The notes beneath the pieces were generated by a model. It was not told the origin of the DNA. It saw only the letters and a list, made by a program, of their open reading frames with translations, and ran no database searches. A program made the position numbers and the translations under genes. Positions 36,001-42,068 of a stretch of 64,000 nt of DNA are shown one piece after another. This DNA comes from Pseudomonas frederiksbergensis (lineage in GTDB: Bacteria; Pseudomonadota; Gammaproteobacteria; Pseudomonadales; Pseudomonadaceae), in assembly GCF_003732665.1 (NCBI RefSeq), contig NZ_MOBP01000017.1, positions 21,520 through 85,519 on the forward strand, written 5' to 3'. Numbering within the stretch: position 1 is the stretch's first letter; every line of letters starts with the position of its first letter.

Positions 36001-37711
36001 TGGCCGCCGTCATCAACAGCGTGCCTTTGTTCCAGATCGCGCCCACGCCTTTGCCGGCCGCGCCACCGTTGTCGGAGGAACCGCCCAGGCCACCGCCACC
36101 ACCACCGCCGCCACCAGCCGCGACGTTGTTGGAGATAACGGACGTACCGACCACTGTCAGGGTGCCGGTGGATGCGTTGTAGATACCGCCAGATGCCGAA
36201 GAACCGGCCCGGCCCGCATGGTCCCAACCGGAGCCACCGCCACCGCCACCGATGGACACCGTGCCGTTGGTCGCCGTGCCGCCGCTGCCGCCGCTGCTGT
36301 AGTTGGACGCGCCGATACCGCCGGCGCCACCGACGGTGGTCCCGCCTTTGCCGCCCATGTAATTGACGTTGTAGGTACCACCATTACCGCCACTGCCCGC
36401 CCCGCCGGCCGTACCGGCATACACGCCAGTACCGAAACCGGCAGTGCCGCCATGACCACCGATTTGACCACCCAGCGCACCGCCACCACCACCGCCGCCG
36501 CCAACCGCGCCGCCGACGTAAGGCGCGGTGACGCCACCGCCACCTCCGCCGCCCGAGGCCGCGTTATCGGTCACGGTGACGTTTCTGAGGGTCAGGTTGC
36601 CGGAGTTGAGAATCCCGCCGCCCATCGCCCCGGCTCCGTCGGTGCCTGCCGCCGCACCCACACCGGCCACCATGCCCTGCTTGATGACCAAGCCGTCGAA
36701 GGTCGCAGTGATCCCGGAGTTAACCTGTATCACGCGGGTTTTGTACTGGCCGTTCAGGGTGACGTCGGCAACACCGTCGTTATTCAGGTCACCGTCAATG
36801 GTGACGTTCTTGGTGATGTCCAGTTGCGTGTTCAGGCCGATGATCATGCTGGTACTGAAGGTGACGGTGTCACCGGCCACGGCACTGCCCAGGGCGGTAC
36901 GCAAAGAACCCACGCCGCTGTCGGCGTTGTTGACCACGGTCAGCGTCGCCAGGCTGTACTGGTAACCGGCCATGGACTCGGACGACAACACGCTGCGGCT
37001 TTCGATACTGCCGGTGGCGATTTCCAGGTTCCAGTCGCCGCCCACGCCGGTACGGTTGGTGGACGCGGCAATATCGCGCCCGGTCAGTTGCGCCAGCGAG
37101 TCGACAAAACTCACGCCGCGTTCATCAGCGCCGGTATTACAGGCGTAGATCAGGATGTCGCCACCGACGTTCATATCCTTGCCGATCTGCGCCAGCACAT
37201 CGCTGCGCTCGGCAACGTTGTCCGCCGACAGGTAGCTGTTGCCCAGCCACAGGTCGCCGGCATTGCCGTGGGCGATGATCTGCACCGAACTCACGCCCTG
37301 GTGGGTGTCCAGGTAAGCGGCGATCTGCTGCAAGCCGTCCTTGGTCGCGTCCAGGGTCACCACTTCGGTGCCGGGGGCGACGCCTTTGAGCAGGCTGTCG
37401 GTGTCCTTGATGCGCGAGTCGACGAACACCACGCTCTGCCCAGGTACGGCAGTGGGTGTGGCCGCAGGCGCGGGGGTCGCGGCGGAGGCGTTATCGGCCT
37501 GGCCGTGGGTGTCTTTGCTCGCGCTCGGGTGGTCGGCAGCGGGCGGCTTGGCGGCATCCACCGTGGGGTGACTGTCCGGCTGGGCCGCATCGGCCACGGT
37601 GGCCGCGACGGCACCGTCGAACAGCATGCGCGGTTCCAGGGACATGATCATCGGCGATGCCAGTACGCGAGCGCCCTGGGCCTTGTGCGATTTGCCGTTG
37701 TTCCACCACAT
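30071..37711 (-). CDS. Giant secreted repeat protein: LEPR-XLL, DUF4347, Gly-rich region and 17 Ig-like repeats
   Basis: 2546 residues from ATG 37711 (GGTGAG upstream; GTG 37720 is possible). Order: N-terminal LEPRMLFDGA motif (about residue 25), Ala/Pro linker, DUF4347 domain (about 90-250) with IIAHGNAG and IYACNTG, which look like the His and Cys blocks of CHAT/caspase-like folds. A filamentous adhesin-type stretch with Gly runs follows (about 260-620), then 17 Ig-like repeats of about 102 residues (RPTATIVxAD..ITFSEAVSGF..ANGTL), and a Gly/Ser-rich tail. No classical Sec signal and no RTX nonapeptides are seen. It looks like a type-I-style exported adhesin. It heads an operon with a TolC-like protein and modification enzymes. 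Confidence 0.88.
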   Translation of the reverse strand: MWWNNGKSHKAQGARVLASPMIMSLEPRMLFDGAVAATVADAAQPDSHPTVDAAKPPAADHPSASKDTHGQADNASAATPAPAATPTAVPGQSVVFVDSRIKDTDSLLKGVAPGTEVVTLDATKDGLQQIAAYLDTHQGVSSVQIIAHGNAGDLWLGNSYLSADNVAERSDVLAQIGKDMNVGGDILIYACNTGADERGVSFVDSLAQLTGRDIAASTNRTGVGGDWNLEIATGSIESRSVLSSESMAGYQYSLATLTVVNNADSGVGSLRTALGSAVAGDTVTFSTSMIIGLNTQLDITKNVTIDGDLNNDGVADVTLNGQYKTRVIQVNSGITATFDGLVIKQGMVAGVGAAAGTDGAGAMGGGILNSGNLTLRNVTVTDNAASGGGGGGGVTAPYVGGAVGGGGGGGGALGGQIGGHGGTAGFGTGVYAGTAGGAGSGGNGGTYNVNYMGGKGGTTVGGAGGIGASNYSSGGSGGTATNGTVSIGGGGGGSGWDHAGRAGSSASGGIYNASTGTLTVVGTSVISNNVAAGGGGGGGGGLGGSSDNGGAAGKGVGAIWNKGTLLMTAANFGAMAGNAGGSGAGGLAVGGGSTGSVPAAVSNIFNDGGVVNTNYLPDVTPPTVSSIVVGTTNLNSGGTSLVTITFSEAVNNFTNADLTVANGTLSAVSSSDGGITWTATLTAAGNINAPTNSITLDTTGVQDLSGNVGTGSGTSNNYVIHDTVAPTATIVVADSALNSSETSLVTITFSEAVTGFTNADLTIANGTLTAVTSGDGGVTWTATFTPTAGLTDSTNLITLDKTGVQDLSGNAGLGVINSNNYAIDTQRPTATIVMADTALKIGDTSLVTITFSEAVSGFTNADLTLANGTMTAVSSADGGITWTGTFTPSTSITDTTNVITLDNTGVQDLAGNAGTGTTNSPNYVIDTVRPTATIVLADTNLSAGETSLVTVTFSEAVSGFTNADLSIANGTLTAVSSSDGGITWTATFTPTASVSDTTNVITLANTGVADLSGNAGSGTTNSGNYIVDTVRPTATIVLADTALKIGDTSLVTITFSQAVSGFTNADLTIANGTLTAVSSSDGGITWTATFTPTTSINDATNIITLDNTGIQATSSGNVGTGVTNSGNYTVDTVRPTATIVLADTALKIGDTSLVTITFSEAVSGFTNADLTIANGTLTAVSSADGGITWTATFTPTTSITDATNLITLDNTGVQDLAGNAGSGTTDSSNYVIDTQRPTATIVLADPALSVGETSLVTITFSEAVSGFTNADLAIANGTLTAVSSGDGGITWTATFTPTAGVKDTTNIITLANTGIADLSGNAGTGTTNSGNYTVDTVAPTATIVVADNALNIGETSLVTITFSEAVTGFTNADLTIANGTLTAVSSSDGGITWTATFTPTSAITDVSNLITLDNTGVQATSSGNVGVGSTDSNNYAIDTQRPTATIVVADPTLALGQTSVVTITFNEAVTGLTLADFTVENGSLSGLTTSDNITYTATFTPSGSVNDATNIITLNNTGVADVAGNAGSGTTDSNNYVIDSLRPTATIVVADPTLSAGETSLVTITFSEAVSGFDNSDLSVPNGTLSAVSSSDGGITWTATFTPTVGVRDTTNLITLNNAGVADLAGNAGTGVTNSANFTIDTVLPTATIVVADNALNIGETSLVTITFSEAVSGFSNADLTIANGTLGAVSSSDGGITWTATFTPTTAVTDATNLITLDNSGVQNASGNAGTGNTDSNNYAIDTVRPTATIVVADSALGVGQTTQVTITFSEAVSGFTNADLSIANGTLTAVSSADGGITWTATFTPTASITDTTNVITLDNTGVQDLAGNAGSGTTDSNNYAIDSQRPTATIVLSDTTLKPGETSLVTITFSEAVSGFDNSDLTIANGTLSAVSSSDGGITWTATFTPTIGVTDATNVITLNNTGVADVAGNAGAGTTDSANYVVETQVPTATIVVADNALKAGETSGVTITFSEAVSGFTNADLTIANGTLSNVSSSDGGITWTATFTPTVNVTDTTNLISLDNTGVINGSGNAGVGVTDSNNYAIDTARPTATIVVADNRLGIGETTTVTITFTEAVSGFDLSDLSVANGNLSNLLSSDGGKTWTATLTPTANINDTTNLILLDSSNVTDAAGNAGAGIAISNNYALDATRPTATIVVANPNLGIGQTTLVTITFSEAVNNFDLSDLSVTNGELTNLASSDGGKTWTGTFTPTASISDPSNFIALDTSNVTDLAGNTGDSVAVSNNYVIDGERPSATVVVANPNLGVGQTSLVTFTFNEAVSGFDLSDVSVANGTLSNLSSNDGGKTWTATLTPTSNLSNANNAISLNVAGVTDASGNAGSGTSQSNGYAINTVPAPSTTIVVVPADPEFRTPAPVIVIDQPHLPLQPVIFAAPTGTLASPLTFAPLFEDRVLGDGIRPLGDIFINRGALAPSFIAQVFASSDSGAGDGSGHGFLGFGGGDGGVFGTSTLSSLFHQDSGAERDSLNSFGNHSIRGGDVSQGLRGVFGAPSLVQQLQELKDTEQRQVNSLAAALQQVGISEMQA
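30640..35860 (-). repeat. Array of 17 coding repeats of about 306 bp
   Basis: Successive Ig-like modules start at almost exact 306-bp steps across this span, visible at both DNA and protein level. Units differ from each other by scattered substitutions; three to five units (for example those beginning with the LADTALKIGDTS pattern) are closer to each other, suggesting internal duplication. Confidence 0.9.
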
Positions 37712-37746
37712 GCTGCTCACCGAAATCGAACTTTTATGACTGCCAA

Positions 37747-37774
37747 TAAAAAGCCGCGATCAATTGATCGCGGC
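37747..37774 (-). terminator. Terminator at the end of the second sulfotransferase gene
   Basis: Perfect palindrome GCCGCGATCAATTGATCGCG followed on the minus strand by GC and TTTTTATT. It overlaps the stop codon at 37760 and separates this gene from the giant gene that starts 36 bp later. Confidence 0.85.
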
Positions 37775-38608
37775 GTCGGTTTTCATACGAATGACATTGG
37801 CGGCGCTGGATGATCCATCGTGCCAAAAGGACAGCTCTGCATATTTATCGAACAGGTCCGGGGGCAGGATCGTTCGCCGCGGCTCCAGCGCCACCTTGGG
37901 TTTGACCCGGTGCAGCCCCGAGACGCCCAGGGCCTGGTCAAACTCCGGCGCGTCGTAGACGAGGTTGTCGAAATCGTGCTCGAACCACGGCTCGCCGATA
38001 AATTCGTAGACCAGCCGAAGTACCCTCTCGGGCGCCTGGCTGAGCAGGTCGTAATCGACAATCAGCAGTGAGTCGGCGTTTTCGCCGTAATAGGCTTCTT
38101 TGAGCGCCGTCCAGGCGAAACCCACCAGACGATTGCGCTGGGCCAGGGTTTCACAACGGCTGTAAACGGTGTTGCGCTCGATTTCGTCGTTGAACAGCTT
38201 GGTGTTTTCGAACGGGTTGGCGCGGTACAGGCGCTCAAGACTGTCCATCACCCAGGCGACGTTGCGCACACAGGCAATGGTTTTGGCCTGGGGAAACAGG
38301 TCCTGCAACGCGGGCAAGCGTGCGCACCACTGGCGATTGGTATCGAAGATGACGGGTTTGTCGGCTTGCTCGGCGTAGTAGGAGTCGAACAGACCGCGCA
38401 ACAGGCGACGTCGCATAGGCTTGTCGATCACAGCACCGAACTCGCTGCCGGCGCTGCATTGCTCCAGGACGCTGGTAAACAGCGTGCCGACCGGGCTGCT
38501 CATTCCGGCATGGAAGCGCGGGTTCTGCAAAAGAATAGCCGACAGCAGGGTGGACCCTGAGCGCGGCAAACCGGAGATAAAGTGGAACTGCTGCAATCCC
38601 TTCACCAT
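37760..38608 (-). CDS. Sulfotransferase-family protein
   Basis: 282 residues from ATG 38608, with AAAGGGAC 9 nt upstream; the frame to 38644 lacks a ribosome binding site. PAPS loop FHFISGLPRSGSTLLSAILLQNP (residues 8-30) and the 3'-phosphate region IACVRNVAWVMDSLERLYR. The C-terminal part contains RLVYEFIGEPWFEHDFDNL, typical of single-domain bacterial sulfotransferases. It lies just upstream of the giant protein gene but ends in its own terminator. It is different in sequence from the sulfotransferase at 26168, so two acceptors or two steps are possible. Confidence 0.88.
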   Translation of the reverse strand: MVKGLQQFHFISGLPRSGSTLLSAILLQNPRFHAGMSSPVGTLFTSVLEQCSAGSEFGAVIDKPMRRRLLRGLFDSYYAEQADKPVIFDTNRQWCARLPALQDLFPQAKTIACVRNVAWVMDSLERLYRANPFENTKLFNDEIERNTVYSRCETLAQRNRLVGFAWTALKEAYYGENADSLLIVDYDLLSQAPERVLRLVYEFIGEPWFEHDFDNLVYDAPEFDQALGVSGLHRVKPKVALEPRRTILPPDLFDKYAELSFWHDGSSSAANVIRMKTDAAIN

Positions 38609-38688
38609 AGTCAAAAGTCCCTTTGTAGGTCGAGCGTAATCCATTGCAACGTAAAGCGACTAGTGGTGTTTTGATATCAATTCGAAGC

Positions 38689-38717
38689 TAAAAAGCCAGC
38701 TTTCCTCTGAAAGTGGC
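38689..38717 (-). terminator. Terminator after the glycosyltransferase gene
   Basis: On the minus strand GCCACTTTC, a short loop, GAAAGCTGGC and then TTTTTAGC. It lies 40 bp past the stop at 38757. Confidence 0.7.
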
Positions 38718-38756
38718 GCGCCAGACGTGGTGAAACGTTTAATCAGGCCACTGAAA

Positions 38757-40355
38757 TTATTTGTCCCGGTCCCCGTGTCCCATCAAGAACAACCGCGCCC
38801 GGTTATTGCCTGCTGCCGTTTCACTGACTTTTTGCCAGCCTGCGGGCAGCGGGGCGAATTCGTCGGGCTGGTCGGCGGTGCTGATCAACCACACACGCCC
38901 TGTACCTGAAGGTAGTTCACTGAGGCGATCGAGGTAGATTTTTTCTGCGTCGTCCTCCACCAGCGTGCCAAACCCATAGGCATTCGGGCGGCTGGAGGTG
39001 CCATTGGCCGTGGGCGGGGTATAGAGCAATGGCGTGGCGTCTGTGCGGTTGTAATAGACGTAGGGCATGTACCAGAGCATGTCGCTGATAACGATGCGAT
39101 CACCCTCGACGTAATGCTGGTTGACGAACTCCACCATCACGCTGGCCTGGTCATTCACATCCACCGTGGCGTTGGTCTTGAGCCCCACCAACTCAGTGCC
39201 GAGCAACAGCACGAGTAACGCCAGCGCCACCACGCGAAAGCCGTCCAGCAGGCGATCGATGGCCAGCCCCAGGATCAGCGGCAAGCCCAGGGCAAAAGCG
39301 GTCAGGTAGCGCTCGATAAACACCGGCGAGATAAACGACACCCCAAACACCAGCAGCAGCGGGACCAACGTGTAAAGCGCCAGCAAGGCGCTCCAGCGAT
39401 AAAGGCTGCGATCACGCACGACCGTCAGCACCATCACCGCCAGCAACAGCAATGGCAGAGCGGCGAACATCAGCCACGGCAAGCTATCGCCATCGTCCTG
39501 GATCAGATAGTCCCAGACCATCGATGGCAGCGAGCTGAGGGTCACGGGCAGCTCCCAGCCCACGTCACCATTGGCCTTGAGCGCATCCATGTGTTGAATC
39601 AAATCGATCAGCCCCGGCAACCAGGGCACAAACAGCGCCACAATCGCGGCGTTGGCCAGCCACCAGGCCGGGCGTGTGATGTGCTTCATCGGATGAGCCG
39701 GATCCAGACGCAGGACCAGCAAGTAGGCCCAATGCACAATCACGCACAGGGCCGTGAAGTAGTGGGTGTAGAACCCCGCCGTCATCAGCAGCGCGTAGGT
39801 CACTAGGTGTCGCGTATGCCGGGGTTGCTTGACCCAGTACACCAGCGCAATGGTCGCGCCGAGCAACCACAGCCCCAGCAGCGAATACATGCGCACTTCC
39901 TGGCTGTAGCGCACCGCCGTCGGCAACAGCGCCAGCAATAAGCCGGCGAGCATGGCGGCCCGGAGATTGGCCACTAACCGCACCAGCCAGAAACCCAGCG
40001 CCACCGTGGCAATACCGGGCAACGCGCTCAAGCTGCGGATTGAGAAGATGCCGTCGCCGAACAGTTCGATCCAGCCATGCAACAACATGAAATACAGCGG
40101 CGGGTGCACGTCATGGGCGGCGTGAAACCAGATATCGCCCAGGGAATACTGGCTCATCAACAGGCTTGAGCCTTCGTCCCCCCAAATCGCGGAGGCGGTG
40201 AGGTCGTAGAAACGCACGATGGCCGCCAGCACCAGAATCAACCAGAAGCCGTAATCAGCCAGCCATTGCGGCAGCCGCGAAAACGCCGTGGATTGGGTGC
40301 GACCGGCACGTCCGTCAGGCCGGCCTGCCAGTTCTGTTTCCCTGCGGTACTTCAT
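38757..40355 (-). CDS. GT39/GT83-type membrane glycosyltransferase (ArnT/PMT-like)
   Basis: 532 residues, about 12 hydrophobic helices. The first periplasmic loop has YDLTASAIWGDEGSSLLMSQ, where the acidic WGDE pair matches the metal/substrate site of GT-C enzymes, and AHDVHPPLYFMLLHGWIELFG, the HPPLY motif of dolichyl/polyprenyl-phosphate-mannose-type transferases. It would move a sugar from a polyprenyl carrier to a periplasmic acceptor. The start has GGGGAA upstream. Location next to the giant protein and sulfotransferases suggests a role in decorating the same surface product; this is inferred. Confidence 0.85.
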   Translation of the reverse strand: MKYRRETELAGRPDGRAGRTQSTAFSRLPQWLADYGFWLILVLAAIVRFYDLTASAIWGDEGSSLLMSQYSLGDIWFHAAHDVHPPLYFMLLHGWIELFGDGIFSIRSLSALPGIATVALGFWLVRLVANLRAAMLAGLLLALLPTAVRYSQEVRMYSLLGLWLLGATIALVYWVKQPRHTRHLVTYALLMTAGFYTHYFTALCVIVHWAYLLVLRLDPAHPMKHITRPAWWLANAAIVALFVPWLPGLIDLIQHMDALKANGDVGWELPVTLSSLPSMVWDYLIQDDGDSLPWLMFAALPLLLLAVMVLTVVRDRSLYRWSALLALYTLVPLLLVFGVSFISPVFIERYLTAFALGLPLILGLAIDRLLDGFRVVALALLVLLLGTELVGLKTNATVDVNDQASVMVEFVNQHYVEGDRIVISDMLWYMPYVYYNRTDATPLLYTPPTANGTSSRPNAYGFGTLVEDDAEKIYLDRLSELPSGTGRVWLISTADQPDEFAPLPAGWQKVSETAAGNNRARLFLMGHGDRDK

Positions 40356-40550
40356 GCATTCCCCGCCTGGTCAAAAAAACTCATCACTCTTGGAGCGTGC
40401 AGCACGCCCGGGAGTTCGCTCGATGCTCCCCCCATCTGGGCCATAACGCAATCCAGCGACTTTCACACCAGCGTCTACGCTGAGGACTGGCCCGAACAGT
40501 AGCGTCGAGCCAGTACGGTCTCCTTCAAAAACTACATGGATGAAATAACT

Positions 40551-41174
40551 ATGGACGTGTTTCTCGGAACCATTCTTCCCTTCGGCTTCCAGTTCGCTCC
40601 CAGCGGCTGGATGCAAGCCAACGGGCAGACGCTGCCAGTCAACCAGTACCAGGCGTTGTTCACCTTGCTGGGAATAACCTATGGCGGCAATGGGTCGACG
40701 ACCTTCATGTTGCCCAACCTCTGCGGACGCTTGCCGATGCACCAGGGACAAGGCGTCAACCTGACTAACCGGGTGATCGGTCAAGTCATCGGCACGGAAA
40801 ACACCAGCGTTCTGCTGGCTAACCTGCCGCCTCACGCCCCCGTCATCACTGCCACCGCCACCTCGGCCCTGACCGCCAGCACCACGGTCAACCTGGCCAG
40901 CGTCGCCAGCACCCCCACCACCGCACCGTCGAATGACAATGCCTACATCGGCGCCTCCATCGCGTCGGGGCCGACCTCTGCCGCGATCTTCTCCACCGCA
41001 CAGGGCGCCAATCCGATTGCGCTCAAAGGCGTCAACAGCACCGTGGGCGGCACCGTCAACGTGACCGCCACCGCGCAAACCATCGGCAGCGGCTCACCGC
41101 TGGGCATCGTCAACCCGGTTCTGGTGGTGAACTTCTGTGTCGCCCTGCAAGGGCTTTTCCCTTCTCGCAACTGA
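40551..41174 (+). CDS. Tail-collar (microcystin-dependent-protein-like) protein
   Basis: 207 residues from ATG 40551, with GGATGA 8 nt upstream; ATG 40536 is possible. The collar domain is clear: MDVFLGTILPFGFQFAPSGWMQANGQTLPVNQYQALFTLLGITYGGNGSTTFMLPNLCGRLPMHQG. A Thr/Ala-rich middle and a hydrophobic end (VNPVLVVNFCVALQGLFPS) follow. The domain is named after phage tail fibres, but no other phage genes are near. Stand-alone copies like this one are found in bacterial surface or secretion loci. It is followed by a hairpin and a DUF6916 gene. Confidence 0.88.
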   Translation: MDVFLGTILPFGFQFAPSGWMQANGQTLPVNQYQALFTLLGITYGGNGSTTFMLPNLCGRLPMHQGQGVNLTNRVIGQVIGTENTSVLLANLPPHAPVITATATSALTASTTVNLASVASTPTTAPSNDNAYIGASIASGPTSAAIFSTAQGANPIALKGVNSTVGGTVNVTATAQTIGSGSPLGIVNPVLVVNFCVALQGLFPSRN

Positions 41175-41181
41175 CCCAGGT

Positions 41182-41214
41182 GTCGGGGCCTATGGCCCCG
41201 ACCCTCTATTTTTT
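41182..41214 (+). terminator. Terminator or attenuator between collar and DUF6916 genes
   Basis: GTCGGGGCC-TAT-GGCCCCGAC followed by CCTCTATTTTTT. Because the next gene starts 15 bp later with its own AGGGAG site, read-through would give a lower level of the second product. Confidence 0.75.
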
Positions 41215-41228
41215 CAGGGAGTAGATTC

Positions 41229-41540
41229 ATGCTTGATCAGATTACCGGCGACCACTTCCGCCAGTTGCTCGGCACCTCCAAGCCGCTTTACCTCAGCGAT
41301 GGCAGCGAGATACCGGTGGTGATCGTGTCCGTGGTGGACAAGCCCAATGCACGCATGTCCGCCAACGGCCGCATGCCGTTTGGCGTTGAACTGAGCAGCG
41401 TGGCGCAGACGACCTTCATCGACGGCCCCTGTGCGATCGAGCTGCCGGAGCTGGGCCGGATAGAGGGCATCGTCGTTTCACGCACCCCGGAGCTGGGGCG
41501 CGACGCCAGCCACGTCTACTTCGACATCACCGTCAACTGA
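41229..41540 (+). CDS. DUF6916 family protein
   Basis: 103 residues, ATG 41229 with AGGGAG 8 nt upstream. A compact beta-rich protein: ITGDHFRQLLGTSKPLYLSDGSEIPVVIVSV, then PFGVELSS and GRIEGIVVSRTPELGRDASHVYFDITVN. Proteins of this kind usually lie right after tail-collar genes, as here, and their function is unknown. The last 8 bp overlap the end of the convergent GNAT gene. Confidence 0.75.
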   Translation: MLDQITGDHFRQLLGTSKPLYLSDGSEIPVVIVSVVDKPNARMSANGRMPFGVELSSVAQTTFIDGPCAIELPELGRIEGIVVSRTPELGRDASHVYFDITVN

Positions 41541-42051
41541 CCACTGCCGATTGCGGCTGGCCGGGATACCAGACCAGCCGTTCGGCCGCCACGTTGCTTT
41601 CCTCGACCTGAAACCCCAGCGCCAGATAATGCCGGCGCGCATGGGGATTGTTGGTCCAGACCACCGTCGCCACCGGGCAGCGCACCTGTTCGGCGGCTTT
41701 CTGCACACCTTGCAACACCGTGCGGCCATAACCCTTGCCCCGGGCCGCCGGAATAAACGCCAGGTACAACACGCGAATTTCATTGGTGCCGAAATCGGCC
41801 GTCAACGCGCCAATCGGTGTGCCGAGTTTTTCCACCACGAAGTGCATGGCGTCGGGATACGACTCGCCGGTGCCCTGCTCCTGCACCTTGAGTTGCTGGG
41901 CAACCACCTCTTCCACCAGCTCTTGCTCGCCATCGATCCATTGCAGATCGGGCCGCGCCGAGCGGTAGAGGCTGTGCAAAAACGGCCCGTCGGTGGCACT
42001 CGACGGACGCACCACCAGATCACCCACGCCATTGGAATTGTTGTTCAGCAT
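41533..42051 (-). CDS. GNAT-family N-acetyltransferase
   Basis: 172 residues. GNAT core: LVVRPSSATDGPFLHSLYRSARPDL, motif A with LYLAFIPAARGKGYGRTVLQGV (acetyl-CoA site RGKGYG, about residues 117-122), and VVWTNNPHARRHYLALGFQVEE. It acetylates an amine on an unknown substrate. It is 17 bp downstream of the M50/HlyD gene in the same direction, so probably the last gene of that operon. It converges on DUF6916 with an 8-bp overlap. Confidence 0.88.
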   Translation of the reverse strand: MLNNNSNGVGDLVVRPSSATDGPFLHSLYRSARPDLQWIDGEQELVEEVVAQQLKVQEQGTGESYPDAMHFVVEKLGTPIGALTADFGTNEIRVLYLAFIPAARGKGYGRTVLQGVQKAAEQVRCPVATVVWTNNPHARRHYLALGFQVEESNVAAERLVWYPGQPQSAVVS

Positions 42052-42068
42052 TGCGAAGTCTCCTTGCG

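Noticed and set aside
30071..37711. The giant protein as an RTX or LapA-type substrate of the LapEBC pump
   Set aside because: No LapA-type N-terminal module, no RTX nonapeptides and no TAAG site were seen; it has its own TolC-like neighbour. Export by LapEBC cannot be excluded but is not supported.
31202..37813. A 2203-codon open frame on the plus strand, antisense to the giant gene
   Set aside because: It mirrors the repeat structure of the minus-strand gene, shows Gly/His/Arg-rich nonsense composition and no domain. High-GC codon use of the real gene keeps the antisense frame open.
40551..41174. Tail-collar gene as evidence of a prophage
   Set aside because: No other phage structural, lysis or integrase genes lie nearby; the neighbours are surface and secretion genes.
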